NCBI GenBank assembly: GCA_030699385.1
Contig: JAUYMY010000083.1
Coordinates: 81,647-145,646, forward strand
Direction of reading: 5' to 3'
DNA: 64,000 nt
Origin: Methylobacter sp.
Lineage (GTDB): Bacteria > Pseudomonadota > Gammaproteobacteria > Methylococcales > Methylomonadaceae
Below are positions 18,902 through 28,069 of the stretch, piece after piece (within the stretch, counting starts at the first letter, position 1; each line of letters opens with the position of its first letter). The position numbers and the translations under genes are program-made. The notes beneath the pieces were generated by a model. It was given only the letters and a program-made list of their open reading frames with translations. It did no database searches and had not been told where the DNA came from.

Positions 18902-20272
18902 ATGTCAAAATCAATTACATTCTACGTTCAACCCGGCGGTAAATTACAAGGCGAGGCGCGTGTGCCCGGCGATAAATCGATGTCGCACCGCTCCATTATG
19001 CTGGGTTCGCTGGCGACCGGCGTGACCCACGTTAAAGGCTTTCTCGAAGCGGAAGATGCGCTGGCGACTTTGCAGGCGTTTCGCGATATGGGCGTTGAAA
19101 TTGAAGGCCCGGTCAATGGCGAATTGACGATACACGGCGTCGGCAAGCATGGGCTAAAAGCGCCCAAAAACGATTTGTATCTGGGAAATTCCGGCACATC
19201 GATGCGTTTGCTGAGCGGTTTATTGGCGGGTCAAGCATTTAATTCAGTTTTGACCGGCGACAAGTCTTTGTCCGGCAGACCGATGAAGCGGGTTACCGAT
19301 CCGTTGGCAATGATGGGCGCCGATATAAAAACTACGGAAAAAGGCACGGCGCCATTGCATATTACCGGCAAAGCAGGGCAGTTGACCGCTATTGATTATG
19401 CGATGCCGATTGCCAGCGCCCAGGTTAAATCCTGTTTGTTGTTGGCCGGTATGTACGCGCAAGGCGTCACCACGGTGACTGAGCCTGCGCCGACCCGTGA
19501 CCATACCGAGCGTATGTTGACCGGGTTTAGTTATCCGGTGAAGCAAGAAGGCAGTATCGCCAAGGATGGTGTGTATGCCGCAGGCCTGCCGGGAGCAGGC
19601 GCGGCGAAAGTCAGCATTAGCGCTGAAGGCAGTTTGACGGCCACCGATATTGACGTGCCCAGCGACATTTCATCGGCGGCATTTTTTCTGGTTGGCGCAT
19701 CGATTGCGCCGGGTTCGGATTTGTTGCTGAAGCATGTCGGCGTTAATCCAACGCGTACAGGGATCATCGATATCCTCAGATTGATGGGCGCGAACATTGA
19801 AGTGTTGAACGAGCGCACCGTCGGCGGCGAGCCGGTCGCTGATTTGCATGTGGTTTATAGCCCGCTGAAAGGCATTGATATTCCTGAGCATTTAGTGCCA
19901 TTGGCGATTGACGAATTTCCGGTGCTGTTTGTCGCCGCAGCCTGTGCAGAAGGCCAAACCCGCTTGACCGGCGCCGAAGAGTTGCGGGTGAAAGAATCAG
20001 ACCGCATTCAAGTGATGGCGGATGGTTTGCAAATTTTGGGTGTGGATGCCCAATCGACCGAGGATGGCATGATCATTCAAGGCGGCGCCATTGGCGGCGG
20101 TGAAGTGATTTCACATGGCGACCACCGGATTGCCATGTCGTTTTCCATTGCCGGTTTGCGCGCAACTGCACCGATTACTATCCACGATTGCGAAAACGTC
20201 AATACCTCATTTCCTGAATTTAGAGACTTGGCCAAACGCTTAGGCCTTGATTTGGTGTGCAGGGAAGATTAA
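18902..20272 (+). CDS. aroA: 3-phosphoshikimate 1-carboxyvinyltransferase (EPSP synthase)
   Basis: 456-residue enzyme that joins phosphoenolpyruvate to shikimate-3-phosphate, the sixth shikimate step. It carries VPGDKSMSHRSIMLGSLA near the N-terminus, YLGNSGTSMRLLSGLLAG, ASAQVKSCLLLAG, TRDHTERML and VNPTRTGI. The set GDKS, SAQVK, RDHTE and NPTR matches motifs that define class II EPSP synthases rather than the E. coli class. The residue following GNS is glycine, unlike the alanine of the tolerant CP4 enzyme, so no inhibitor tolerance should be assumed. The ATG at 18902 is two bases after the tyrA stop. Its last base overlaps the cmk start. Confidence 0.97.
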   Translation: MSKSITFYVQPGGKLQGEARVPGDKSMSHRSIMLGSLATGVTHVKGFLEAEDALATLQAFRDMGVEIEGPVNGELTIHGVGKHGLKAPKNDLYLGNSGTSMRLLSGLLAGQAFNSVLTGDKSLSGRPMKRVTDPLAMMGADIKTTEKGTAPLHITGKAGQLTAIDYAMPIASAQVKSCLLLAGMYAQGVTTVTEPAPTRDHTERMLTGFSYPVKQEGSIAKDGVYAAGLPGAGAAKVSISAEGSLTATDIDVPSDISSAAFFLVGASIAPGSDLLLKHVGVNPTRTGIIDILRLMGANIEVLNERTVGGEPVADLHVVYSPLKGIDIPEHLVPLAIDEFPVLFVAAACAEGQTRLTGAEELRVKESDRIQVMADGLQILGVDAQSTEDGMIIQGGAIGGGEVISHGDHRIAMSFSIAGLRATAPITIHDCENVNTSFPEFRDLAKRLGLDLVCRED

Positions 20273-20928
20273 TGGCTATTCCGGTATTAACGATTGATGG
20301 CCCAAGCGGTGCCGGAAAAGGCACGGTGAGTCGGGCGGTCGCAAAAAAACTGGGTTGGAACTATCTCGATAGCGGTTCTATTTACCGCTCATTGGCTATC
20401 GCCGTGTTGAAACAAGGCGTTGATCTTGCTGATGAATCGGCTATTGTCAGCGTGGCGCAGACGATGGCGCTGGAATTCGATTGCCATGATGAATTGGTCG
20501 TCAGATTGGATGGTGTGGACATAACTGCCAAGTTAGGACTCGAAAGTACGGGTAGTACTGCTTCCATTATTGCCGCATTACCCGAAGTCAGGCGGGTTTT
20601 ATTGCAAAAACAACAGGATTTCAAACAATTACCCGGTTTGGTTGCGGATGGGCGTGATATGGGTACGGTGGTTTTTCCGGATGCAAAAAATAAGGTGTTC
20701 TTAACCGCCAGTGCTGCTGAAAGAGCCAAAAGACGATATAAACAGTTGATAGAAAAAGGGAATGATGCTAACCTACCACGGATAACAACTGAGATAGAAG
20801 AGCGTGATCGTCGCGATAGTGAGCGTAAGAATGCTCCGTTAGCGGTGGCCGGTGGCGCGCTTTATATCGATTCTTCTGAGATGACGCTTGATGCGGTTAT
20901 TGAAGAAGTGCTGAATTTAATCCGTTAA
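20272..20928 (+). CDS. cmk: Cytidylate kinase
   Basis: 218-residue kinase that phosphorylates CMP/dCMP. The P-loop is IDGPSGAGKGTVSR at residues 8-21, followed by YLDSGSIYRSLA and VADGRDMGTVVFPDA with the nucleotide-binding residues, and RDRRDSERKNAPL in the lid region, all standard. It overlaps aroA by one base (TAATG). Its position before rpsA is highly conserved in proteobacteria. Confidence 0.97.
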   Translation: MAIPVLTIDGPSGAGKGTVSRAVAKKLGWNYLDSGSIYRSLAIAVLKQGVDLADESAIVSVAQTMALEFDCHDELVVRLDGVDITAKLGLESTGSTASIIAALPEVRRVLLQKQQDFKQLPGLVADGRDMGTVVFPDAKNKVFLTASAAERAKRRYKQLIEKGNDANLPRITTEIEERDRRDSERKNAPLAVAGGALYIDSSEMTLDAVIEEVLNLIR

Positions 20929-20942
20929 GGATTTTTTACGTG

Positions 20943-20975
20943 GTCACCCCAATGCTTGGGCGTGATCTTTTTTTT
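20943..20975 (+). terminator. Hairpin with T-run between cmk and rpsA
   Basis: The sequence GTCACCCCAATGCTTGGGCGTGAT folds into a stem (CCCAA/TTGGG with flanking CAC/GTG pairs and a small bulge) and is followed by eight T residues. It may partly end the aromatic operon or attenuate entry into rpsA. Confidence 0.55.
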
Positions 20976-21028
20976 AACTTTGATAAAGAAAAGGCTTGTT
21001 CGTGTTTCGACAAGCTTGGGAATGGAAT

Positions 21029-22699
21029 ATGAGCGAAAGCTTTGCTGAATTATTTGAAGAAAGTCTAATCAAGACGGAAATGCGTCCTGGTGCCATGTTA
21101 ATGGGTACGGTTGTTGATATCGAAAACGATATGATCATCGTCAGCACCCATTCTAAATCGGAAGGTGTCATTCCAAAATGGCAGTTTCTAAATAACGATG
21201 GCGAATTAGAAGTTGCCATTGGCGACGAAGTCGAGGTTGCCCTTGATTTATTTGAAGACGGTCTAGGTGCTACGCTTCTTTCTCGTGATAAAGCGAAGAA
21301 AAACAAAGCTTGGTCTGAACTTGAACACGCGTTTGAAAAAGAAGCAACTATCGTCGGCCGTATTACCGGCAAAGTACGTGGTGGTTTTACCGTGTCTGTT
21401 GGCGCATTGCGTGCGTTCTTGCCGGGATCATTGGTTGATGTTCGCCCAATCAGAGACACGACTTTCTTGGAAAATCGTGACCTCGAATTTAAAGTTATCA
21501 AAATCGACCAAAAACGTAACAACGTTGTCCTGTCACGTCGTGCAGTAGTCGAAAAGGAATATAGTGCAGAACGCGAAGAATTGCTGAAAACGCTGGAAGA
21601 AGGCGCAGTGGTTACCGGTATCGTTAAAAACCTGACCGATTACGGCGCGTTTATCGACCTTGGCGGCATTGACTGTCTGTTACACATCACCGATATGGCA
21701 TGGAGACGCGTGCGTCATCCGTCCGAATGCGTAGAAATCGGTCAAGAAATTAAAGTTAAGGTCCTGAAATACGATAAAGACAAAAACCGTGTTTCATTAG
21801 GCATGAAGCAAATGGGTGAAGATCCATGGCAAAACATTGCTCGTCGCTACCCTGCCGGCACACGCGTATTCGGTAAAGTCAACAACTTGACCGATTACGG
21901 TTGCTTTGTTGAGATCGAAGAAGGCGTGGAAGGTTTGGTTCACGTTTCTGAAATGGATTGGACTAACAAAAACGTTAATCCTTCTAAATTGGTTCAATTA
22001 GGCGATGAAGTCGAAGTTATGGTGCTGGAAATTGACGAAGAACGTCGTCGTATTTCTTTAGGCATGAAACAGTGCAAAACCAATCCTTGGGATGAGTTTG
22101 CTGCAACGCACAACAAAGGCGACAAGATTTCAGGAAAAATCAAATCAATCACTGATTTTGGTATTTTCATCGGTCTGGATGGCGGTATCGATGGTTTGGT
22201 TCACATGTCTGATATTTCCTGGGCAGAAGAAGGCGAAGCCTCAGTCCGCGACTTTAAGAAAGGCGATGAACTGGAAACTGTTATTTTGGCCGTTGATTCT
22301 GAGCGTGAGCGTATCTCTTTAGGTATCAAACAACTGGAACAAGACCCTTTCCAAAACTTCCTGGCCACTTATGAAAAAGGTAGCCTGGTAAAAGGAACGG
22401 TTAAGGAAGTTGATGCTAAAGGTGCGGTTATCACGTTAGCTGATCATGTTGAAGGTTACTTACGCGCTTCCGAAATTCAACGCGACCGCGTTGAAGATGC
22501 CAGAACCTTGTTGAAAGAAGGTGATGAAGTTGAAGCCAAGTTCATTGGCGTAGACAAGAAGAGCAAGTCAATTTCTTTATCTATTAAAGCGAAAGACAGC
22601 GACGAAGAAACCCATACTATTAAAGATCATTCTCAACAAACGGCTAGCCCGGTATCTACATCTACTTTTGCTGATCTCTTTAAGGATCTGAAAAAATAA
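21029..22699 (+). CDS. rpsA: 30S ribosomal protein S1
   Basis: 556-residue mRNA-binding ribosomal protein, nearly the same length as E. coli S1 (557). Six S1 domains can be counted; repeats 3-5 show the strong form [41 protein letters not shown] and [21 protein letters not shown]. The start is [13 protein letters not shown]; an upstream in-frame ATG at 20996 lacks family support. Codon choice looks strongly biased (for example CGT for arginine and AAA for lysine), as expected for a highly expressed gene. It is followed by a clear terminator and then ihfB. Confidence 0.97.
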   Translation: MSESFAELFEESLIKTEMRPGAMLMGTVVDIENDMIIVSTHSKSEGVIPKWQFLNNDGELEVAIGDEVEVALDLFEDGLGATLLSRDKAKKNKAWSELEHAFEKEATIVGRITGKVRGGFTVSVGALRAFLPGSLVDVRPIRDTTFLENRDLEFKVIKIDQKRNNVVLSRRAVVEKEYSAEREELLKTLEEGAVVTGIVKNLTDYGAFIDLGGIDCLLHITDMAWRRVRHPSECVEIGQEIKVKVLKYDKDKNRVSLGMKQMGEDPWQNIARRYPAGTRVFGKVNNLTDYGCFVEIEEGVEGLVHVSEMDWTNKNVNPSKLVQLGDEVEVMVLEIDEERRRISLGMKQCKTNPWDEFAATHNKGDKISGKIKSITDFGIFIGLDGGIDGLVHMSDISWAEEGEASVRDFKKGDELETVILAVDSERERISLGIKQLEQDPFQNFLATYEKGSLVKGTVKEVDAKGAVITLADHVEGYLRASEIQRDRVEDARTLLKEGDEVEAKFIGVDKKSKSISLSIKAKDSDEETHTIKDHSQQTASPVSTSTFADLFKDLKK

Positions 22700-22711
22700 A
22701 AAATCATGAAG

Positions 22712-22742
22712 GGGGCAGGTGCAAATGCCTGCTCTTTTTATT
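22712..22742 (+). terminator. Rho-independent terminator after rpsA
   Basis: GGGCAGGTGCAAATGCCTGC forms a GC stem and is followed by TCTTTTTATTTTATTT. It is placed 10-40 bases after the rpsA stop, so much of ihfB expression may need readthrough or its own promoter. Confidence 0.75.
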
Positions 22743-22770
22743 TTATTTGTTTGTTTTCGCGGGATAGAAT

Positions 22771-23076
22771 GTGACAAAATCAGAGCTAATTGAAGCACTT
22801 GCTAAACATCAGCCGCATCTGGCGCAGAAAGATGTAGAGATAGCGGTCAAATGTATTATTGAACAAATGAATCAAGCGTTATCTTCCGGCGAAAGAATCG
22901 AAATTAGAGGTTTTGGTAGTTTTTCACTGCATTTACGTCCTCCTCGTATGGGACGTAATCCTAAAACCGGTGAATCGGTTGCATTATCAAAAAAGTATGT
23001 GCCGCATTTTAAACCGGGTAAGGAACTTCGTGATCGCGTAGATGCTTCGCGGGAAAAATGTAAGATAGTCGATTAA
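22771..23076 (+). CDS. ihfB: Integration host factor beta subunit
   Basis: 101-residue HU-family DNA-bending protein, the beta half of IHF. It opens [14 protein letters not shown] (GTG start) and carries the DNA-arm signature region [26 protein letters not shown], split here around the proline-tipped arm, then [10 protein letters not shown]. It follows rpsA, as in most gammaproteobacteria. The alpha partner is not in this window. The GTG at 22771 is the only start in frame compatible with the family beginning. Confidence 0.95.
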   Translation: MTKSELIEALAKHQPHLAQKDVEIAVKCIIEQMNQALSSGERIEIRGFGSFSLHLRPPRMGRNPKTGESVALSKKYVPHFKPGKELRDRVDASREKCKIVD

Positions 23077-23082
23077 ATTGAT

Positions 23083-23110
23083 AAAGCCCTGCAACACAGG
23101 GCTTTATTGT
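23083..23110. terminator. Terminator between ihfB and the convergent nudix gene
   Basis: Perfect 9-bp stem AAAGCCCTG / CAGGGCTTT (23083-23091, 23097-23105) with T-rich sequence after it. The flanking A and T runs make it usable from both sides, fitting the convergent genes. A short tandem repeat (TTGTTTATACCCA, twice) follows. Confidence 0.8.
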
Positions 23111-23124
23111 TTATACCCAATTGT

Positions 23125-23721
23125 TTATACCCATTGAAGTTTAAGTTTTTGCCGATTCAATGCCAGCCATTGAATGGCTATTATCGGTATCGCCGATTCT
23201 ATTTCGCCTTTTTCCAGCATTCTGTACGCCTGATCAAAATCAACCGCGCTCACCAAAATATCTTCATCCTCATGGTCCAAGCCATGAATGCCGCCCACTT
23301 CGGAACTGTCCACTTTGCCGCAAAACAGACTAATCCGCTCTGATGAGCCACCCGGCGTGGTGTAGAATTCGCTGATCAGCAACAATTGCTGTATTTCACA
23401 GCCTGCTTCTTCCAGCGATTCGCGGTAAGCAACCTCCTCGGCCGATTCGCCTTCTTCGATTGCCCCCGCCACAATTTCCACCAGCCAGGCCTTGTCGGGA
23501 TTTAACAGCGCGCCTGCCCTGAATTGCTCGATTAATACCACCTTATCGGCATCGGGATCATAGAGCAAAACCGCAACGCAGCTGCCGCGCATGAACAATT
23601 CGCGGGTGATTTCCGTGCTCCAGCCGCCGCCGAACAAGGTGTGTTTGAGGCGATATTTTTCGACACGGAAAAAGCCCTGATAAACGCTTTCCTTGTTTAA
23701 TACCTTGAATTGTTTATCCAT
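23125..23721 (-). CDS. nudF: ADP-ribose diphosphatase (Nudix)
   Basis: 198-residue Nudix hydrolase of the NudF/ADP-ribose pyrophosphatase type. The Nudix box reads GAIEEGESAEEVAYRESLEEAG with its conserved G, E and REx2EE pattern split over the catalytic helix, followed by FYTTPGGSSERI, which is typical of ADP-ribose pyrophosphatases. It would cleave ADP-ribose to AMP and ribose-5-phosphate. The ATG at 23721 overlaps the stop of the upstream sugar-dehydrogenase-like gene by eight bases, which favours this start over one 36 bases further upstream. Confidence 0.9.
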   Translation of the reverse strand: MDKQFKVLNKESVYQGFFRVEKYRLKHTLFGGGWSTEITRELFMRGSCVAVLLYDPDADKVVLIEQFRAGALLNPDKAWLVEIVAGAIEEGESAEEVAYRESLEEAGCEIQQLLLISEFYTTPGGSSERISLFCGKVDSSEVGGIHGLDHEDEDILVSAVDFDQAYRMLEKGEIESAIPIIAIQWLALNRQKLKLQWV

Positions 23722-24820
23722 GGTATTCAACTTTATAAATGACGCCGCGCTTGTCATCGCTAATCAGCAGGCTGCCGTCCGGCAGTTCCAGAATATCGAC
23801 CGGGCGACCCAGCACATCACCCTTTTTAGTCAGCCAGCCGTCAATGAAAACCTGTTCCGCAACCGGCTTATTTTGTTTGAACTTCACCAACACCACGCGA
23901 TAGCCGTGCGCTTCAGAACGATTCCATGAGCCGTGTTGCGCAACAAATAACTGCTGTTTAAATTCCGCCGGAAATTGCTTGCCGCGATAAAAACGCATCC
24001 CCAACGGCGCTAAATGGGCGTTGAATGTCCATGCCGGTGCGGTAAATTCATCGCATTGTTTGCCGGCGGCAAATTCAGGGTCGGGGGTGTCGCCGCCGTG
24101 ACAATAAGGGAAACCAAAATGTTCGCCGCGCCTTGTCCATTGATTAAGTTTATCGTGCGGCTGGTCATCGCCTAAATAATCGCGGCCATTCTCGGTGAAA
24201 AATAGGGCGTCGGTTTGCGGCTGCCAATCAAAACCCACTGAGCTTCTGATGCCTCGGGCCAGTATTTCAAAGTCGCTGCCATCGGCATTTAATCTGACCA
24301 GCGAGCTATAAATAGGTTTTTCGGGTTCGCATACATTGCAAGGCGCGCCGACCGTGGTGTACAGTTTATTGTCAGGGCCAAAACGCAGGTATTTCCAGCC
24401 GTGATGTTTGTCTGTCGGAAATTGGTCGTAAACCACAGCCGGTTTAGGCGGCTTAGCTAACTGTTCAGAGATGCGGTCAAAACGGATAATGCGGCTGATT
24501 TCTGCGACATAGAGTGTGCCATTTTTGTAGGTCACGCCATTAGGCATGGTTAAATCTTTGGCTATAACATAGCGCTGATCCGCCTTGCCATCATTGTTGC
24601 TATCTTGCACTGCATAAATCTTGCCTTCAGCGCCGGTGCCGACAAACACCACGCCGTTATCGCCCAATGCCAAACTGCGCGCATTGGGCACATTGTCGGC
24701 AAAAATAGACAGTTTGAATCCAGCGGGTAGGTGCAGTTTTTTTAAAATGTCCTCCTGATTGCCGGATTGTGCAAAGGCTAAACAGGGCATTAATAACAAG
24801 ATTACTTTTATAATAAACAT
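23714..24820 (-). CDS. PQQ-dependent sugar dehydrogenase / sorbosone dehydrogenase-like protein
   Basis: 368-residue exported beta-propeller protein. A signal peptide (MFIIKVILLLMPCLAFAQS) is followed by LKKLHLPAGFKLSIFADNVPNARSLA, the standard opening of the soluble aldose/sorbosone dehydrogenase family. DKHHGWKYLRFGPDNKLY and LFFTENGRDYLGDD with metal- and PQQ-site-like residues are present, as is FVAQHGSWNRS. A cysteine pair (APCNVCEP) may form a disulphide in the periplasm. Many members have no proven dehydrogenase activity, so the substrate is open. It shares an eight-base overlap with the nudix gene. Confidence 0.85.
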   Translation of the reverse strand: MFIIKVILLLMPCLAFAQSGNQEDILKKLHLPAGFKLSIFADNVPNARSLALGDNGVVFVGTGAEGKIYAVQDSNNDGKADQRYVIAKDLTMPNGVTYKNGTLYVAEISRIIRFDRISEQLAKPPKPAVVYDQFPTDKHHGWKYLRFGPDNKLYTTVGAPCNVCEPEKPIYSSLVRLNADGSDFEILARGIRSSVGFDWQPQTDALFFTENGRDYLGDDQPHDKLNQWTRRGEHFGFPYCHGGDTPDPEFAAGKQCDEFTAPAWTFNAHLAPLGMRFYRGKQFPAEFKQQLFVAQHGSWNRSEAHGYRVVLVKFKQNKPVAEQVFIDGWLTKKGDVLGRPVDILELPDGSLLISDDKRGVIYKVEYHG

Positions 24821-24867
24821 TGAGGCATCTCCATCAGTCGAATTTCGGCTATATTAGCATTGTTCAA

Positions 24868-24893
24868 GGGCTTGGAATGTGTTATTCAAGCCC
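24868..24893. repeat. Inverted repeat in the htpX leader
   Basis: GGGCTTG (24868-24874) and CAAGCCC (24887-24893) can pair across a 12-base loop about 40 bases upstream of htpX. It may be an operator or an RNA hairpin; no specific regulator motif is recognised. Confidence 0.4.
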
Positions 24894-24932
24894 CATATAA
24901 AGCAAACCTTAACTTATCAAAAGGCTAAAATT

Positions 24933-25808
24933 ATGATGCGTATTTTACTTTTTCTTGCGACCAATGCGGCGATATTGGTCGTCGTCAGCATTGTTTTTAA
25001 TATTTTAGGCTTGAGCGGCACTTTGGATGCCCAAGGTATCGGTCTTGACCTGAATGCACTGTTAATCATGTCAGCGGTGATTGGCATGACCGGTTCCGTT
25101 ATTTCGTTGGTGATGTCCAAATGGTCGGCGAAAAGAGCAATGGGCGTCTATGTTATTGAGCAGCCGCAAAACCAAAATGAGCAGTGGCTGCTTGATATTG
25201 TCAGCAAACAAGCTCGGCAGGCCGGTATCGGTATGCCGGAAGTGGGTATTTTTCAAACGCCGGAATCGAACGCTTTTGCTACCGGCATGAGCAAAAACAG
25301 CGCCTTGGTGGCTGTCAGCAGCGGTCTGCTGCAAAATATGGATGCTGATGAAGTGGAAGCGGTGATTGGCCATGAAATCAGCCATGTGGCTAATGGCGAT
25401 ATGGTGACAATGGCATTGATGCAGGGCGTGGTCAACACCTTTGTCTACTTTTTTGCCACTGTCATCGGTCACGTCGTTGATCGCGTGGTGTTTAAAACCG
25501 AACGAGGTTACGGCCCCGCTTATTACATCACCCAGATCGCAGCACAAGTCGTGCTGGGGATTTTGGCATCTATGCTGGTGATGTGGTTTTCCCGTTACCG
25601 CGAGTTCAAGGCCGATGCGGGTGGTGCAAATCTGGCTGGCCGGGAAAAAATGATTGCCGCGCTTCGCGCCTTGCAGCGAGGACATGAAGCGGAAGACCTG
25701 CCGGGACAATTGGCGGCTTTTGGTATTAACGGCGGCGGTGTGCGAAAATTATTTATGACTCATCCTCCGTTGGAAGAGCGTATTGCCGCATTACAAAACA
25801 GCCGTTAA
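24933..25808 (+). CDS. htpX: Membrane protease HtpX
   Basis: 291-residue inner-membrane zinc protease of family M48 that degrades misfolded membrane proteins. Two membrane helices at the N-terminus (MRILLFLATNAAILVVV and LLIMSAVIGMTGSVISLVM) precede the zinc site GHEISHVANGD; two more membrane segments follow (QGVVNTFVYFFATVIGHVV and AAQVVLGILASMLVMWF), then the third zinc ligand in YREFKADAGGANLAGR. Length agrees with E. coli HtpX (293). The ATG at 24933 is used; a longer frame starts at 24879 but lacks support. It is divergent from the sugar dehydrogenase-like gene and ends in a terminator. Confidence 0.96.
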   Translation: MMRILLFLATNAAILVVVSIVFNILGLSGTLDAQGIGLDLNALLIMSAVIGMTGSVISLVMSKWSAKRAMGVYVIEQPQNQNEQWLLDIVSKQARQAGIGMPEVGIFQTPESNAFATGMSKNSALVAVSSGLLQNMDADEVEAVIGHEISHVANGDMVTMALMQGVVNTFVYFFATVIGHVVDRVVFKTERGYGPAYYITQIAAQVVLGILASMLVMWFSRYREFKADAGGANLAGREKMIAALRALQRGHEAEDLPGQLAAFGINGGGVRKLFMTHPPLEERIAALQNSR

Positions 25809-25830
25809 ATAGACACACTCGCAACTATCA

Positions 25831-25883
25831 GCCCCTCATTTTTGCGTGGCAAGTGCCGCGTGGGAATGAGGGGCATTTTTTTT
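25831..25883 (+). terminator. Rho-independent terminator after htpX
   Basis: GCCCCTCATT (25831-25840) pairs with AATGAGGGGC (25865-25874) and is followed by a run of eight T in ATTTTTTTTG. Confidence 0.85.
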
Positions 25884-26032
25884 GTAAATAGGTAGCGGCT
25901 AAGAATCTGTTTTCAGCGTAAGTTTTAACGGTGAATTCTGCGATATAATGAGCGCCGATATGGCTTGATTCAGGTCATCCAACAAAACCCTTGTAGCGCT
26001 CTGCCTGCAAGTTTAACCGAGAGGACATTTGC

Positions 26033-26599
26033 GTGGCGAAGGCTAGTGATTTAAAAAGAGGCATGGTGGTTGAGATAAATGGTGTACCCCATGCAGTTAA
26101 ACAGGTCGACGCTAAAAGTCCATCATCCCGTGGCGCATCAACCTTGTATAAAATCCGTTTCACCAATCTTAAAACCGGACAAAAACTGGATGAGTCGTTG
26201 AAAGGCGACGATTTCTTTAAGGATGCCGATTTGGTGCGCGCCAAGGTGCAGTTTTCTTATATCGATGGCGAAAACTATATCTTCATGAATATGGAAGATT
26301 ACACCCAATACAGCTTGGGTCGTGAAGACTTGGAAGGCCAAGTCGAGTATTTGACCGAAGGTCTGGAAGGCATCGTGGCGTTGTTGGTTGACGATGCAGT
26401 GTTGGGCATTGAATTGCCCAGTTCCGTGGTGTTGCCGATTGTGGAAACGGCGCCGGCTATTAAGGGCGCGACCGCATCGGGGCGCACCAAAACCGCCCGC
26501 GTGACCACAGGTCTGGAAGTGCAAGTGCCCGAATATCTGGAGACCGAGGAGTTGATTAAGATCAATACCGAAACCGGAAAATTCATGTCGCGCGCTTGA
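26033..26599 (+). CDS. efpL: Elongation factor P-like protein EfpL (YeiP)
   Basis: 188-residue EF-P paralogue that helps ribosomes through difficult peptide bonds. The tip loop reads AKSPSSRGASTLYK, with arginine at the position where EF-P usually carries a modified lysine or arginine; the SPSSRGAST form is diagnostic of the YeiP/EfpL branch. All three OB-like domains are present (GQKLDESLKGDDFF, YSLGREDLEGQVEYL, then the C-terminal TGLEVQVPEYLETEE). Translation starts at GTG. It is three bases from rlmG, suggesting co-transcription. No PoxA/EpmABC gene is visible here, and none is needed for this branch. Confidence 0.92.
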   Translation: MAKASDLKRGMVVEINGVPHAVKQVDAKSPSSRGASTLYKIRFTNLKTGQKLDESLKGDDFFKDADLVRAKVQFSYIDGENYIFMNMEDYTQYSLGREDLEGQVEYLTEGLEGIVALLVDDAVLGIELPSSVVLPIVETAPAIKGATASGRTKTARVTTGLEVQVPEYLETEELIKINTETGKFMSRA

Positions 26600-26602
26600 G
26601 CC

Positions 26603-27736
26603 ATGTCTGAGCGTTTAACGGTTAGCCAAGGCGAATTTGAACTAGAGAGACTGCCGAAACGGCCACGCGAAGTTTTGCGTGCCTGGGATGCGGCAGATGA
26701 ATATCTGCTTGATGCTTCGGCTACGCTCGGCGCGAATGCAGCGCGGGTGTTGATTTTGAATGACAGTTTTGGCGCGCTGGCGGTGGCGCTAAACGCTTAT
26801 AAACCCTATGCTGTGTCGGATTCCTATGTGTCGCAACAGGCGACACGGCTTAATCTGACCGCAAACAATCTGCCTGAACACAGTGCCACCTTGCTGAACA
26901 GCCTTGAGCCATTAACGGGATTGTTTGATTGTGTGCTGATTAAAGTGCCAAAAACCTTGGCGCTACTCGAACACCAGTTAATCTGCTTGCGTCCGCATCT
27001 GACGCCGACCACGCAGATTATTGTTGCCGGCATGATTAAAAACCTGCCGCCTTCGGTCTGGAAACTACTGGAAAGTTTAATCGGGCCGACTACCACTTCA
27101 CTGGCCAAAAAAAAGGCGCGGCTTATTTTTGCTACGCTTGATGCCGACTTGATGATTCCGTCGAACCCTTATCCGGTCAGTTATCAACTGGAAAATACCG
27201 AATATCTGATCAGCAATCACGCCAATGTGTTTTCGCGCGATAGCCTCGACATCGGTACGCGCTTTTTTCTCCAACATCTGCCCGCTCGGCAGGATGCCTG
27301 CGATATTGTCGATTTGGGTTGTGGCAACGGCCTAGTCGGTTTAATTGCTGCCGAACGCAGTCCAGCGGCGACCATGCATTTTATCGATGAATCTTTTATG
27401 GCGGTAGCGTCGGCCAAGGATAATTTTCAGCGCGCTTTTAGCGGGCAGCGCGAGGCGACTTTTGCTGTCGGTGATGGCTTGATGGCTGTTGAGTCGGCAT
27501 CAGCCGAGCTGATTTTGTGCAATCCGCCGTTCCATCAGCAACATACGGTCGGCGATCAGATTGCCGTCAGTTTATTTAAGCAGTCGCGCCGGGTGTTGCG
27601 TAAAGGCGGCGAATTGTGGGTGATCGGCAATCGCCATTTGGCTTACGCTAATGATCTTAATCGCCTTTTCGGCGCACATTCGGTGATCGCCGCTAACTCG
27701 AAATTTATTATTGTGAAAGCCGTGTTAGCAGGTTAG
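26603..27736 (+). CDS. rlmG: 23S rRNA (guanine-1835-N2)-methyltransferase
   Basis: 377-residue enzyme with duplicated methyltransferase folds; only the C-terminal one is expected to be active. The SAM-binding motif is DIVDLGCGNGLVGLIAAE and the catalytic N6/N2-type motif LILCNPPFHQQHTVGDQ. The inactive N-terminal fold (LNDSFGALAVALNAY) marks the RlmG/RsmC group, and length and the start MSERLTVSQGEFELERLP fit RlmG. Its ATG follows the efpL stop by three bases; both act on translation. Confidence 0.92.
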   Translation: MSERLTVSQGEFELERLPKRPREVLRAWDAADEYLLDASATLGANAARVLILNDSFGALAVALNAYKPYAVSDSYVSQQATRLNLTANNLPEHSATLLNSLEPLTGLFDCVLIKVPKTLALLEHQLICLRPHLTPTTQIIVAGMIKNLPPSVWKLLESLIGPTTTSLAKKKARLIFATLDADLMIPSNPYPVSYQLENTEYLISNHANVFSRDSLDIGTRFFLQHLPARQDACDIVDLGCGNGLVGLIAAERSPAATMHFIDESFMAVASAKDNFQRAFSGQREATFAVGDGLMAVESASAELILCNPPFHQQHTVGDQIAVSLFKQSRRVLRKGGELWVIGNRHLAYANDLNRLFGAHSVIAANSKFIIVKAVLAG

Positions 27737-27750
27737 ACGCAAAATTCAGG

Positions 27751-27782
27751 CAAAAAAAATCCCGGAGCTATAAGCGGCCGGG
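27751..27782 (-). terminator. Terminator of the small membrane-protein gene
   Basis: On the minus strand CCCGG...CCGGG encloses a 12-base loop and is followed by ATTTTTTTTG. It is oriented for the 50-residue gene at 27837-27989, and lies 14 bases beyond the rlmG stop. Confidence 0.7.
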
Positions 27783-27836
27783 AGAGGGGGTTCAAACAGG
27801 AGAGACGCTGTTTGAGGGTGGGACAATCGATGTGAT

Positions 27837-27989
27837 TTAGCTTTGCAAGCTGCGGTTAACGGCAATATTAGTGAAAATGGTGGCCGCTGCAAACATGACC
27901 GTTGAAACCACGAATTCGCCGGCTATAAAACCTAAAATTCCGATGAAAAACATCAGTCCTATTGCAATATCTCTTTTAAAATCATTCAT
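27837..27989 (-). CDS. 50-residue membrane protein, unknown function
   Basis: A complete small gene with promoter, ribosome site and terminator, missed by length cut-offs. The 50-residue product starts MNDFKRDIAIGLMFFIG and is nearly all membrane-compatible: one hydrophobic segment at about residues 8-24, a second at about 25-43 (VVSTVMFAAATIFTNIAV), and a short polar end. AGGAC lies about six bases before the ATG. I know no family name for it. It is divergent from glgX, with the promoter about 50 bases upstream. Confidence 0.65.
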   Translation of the reverse strand: MNDFKRDIAIGLMFFIGILGFIAGEFVVSTVMFAAATIFTNIAVNRSLQS

Positions 27990-28039
27990 GTTAAAGTCCT
28001 TGACATATTTTTTGAAAAGAATGGCTCAATGTTGGCTAC

Positions 28040-28069
28040 ACTATACGTTACGTGTTTATTGGTTGACAA
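28040..28069 (-). promoter_or_regulatory. Probable sigma-70 promoter of the 50-residue gene
   Basis: Minus-strand TTGTCA (28069-28064) and TATAGT (28045-28040) with an 18-base spacer, each 5 of 6 to consensus. On the plus strand a perfect TTGACA at 28063-28068 overlaps it, with AATAAT 19 bases further; this could serve glgX, about 170 bases away. Confidence 0.55.
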
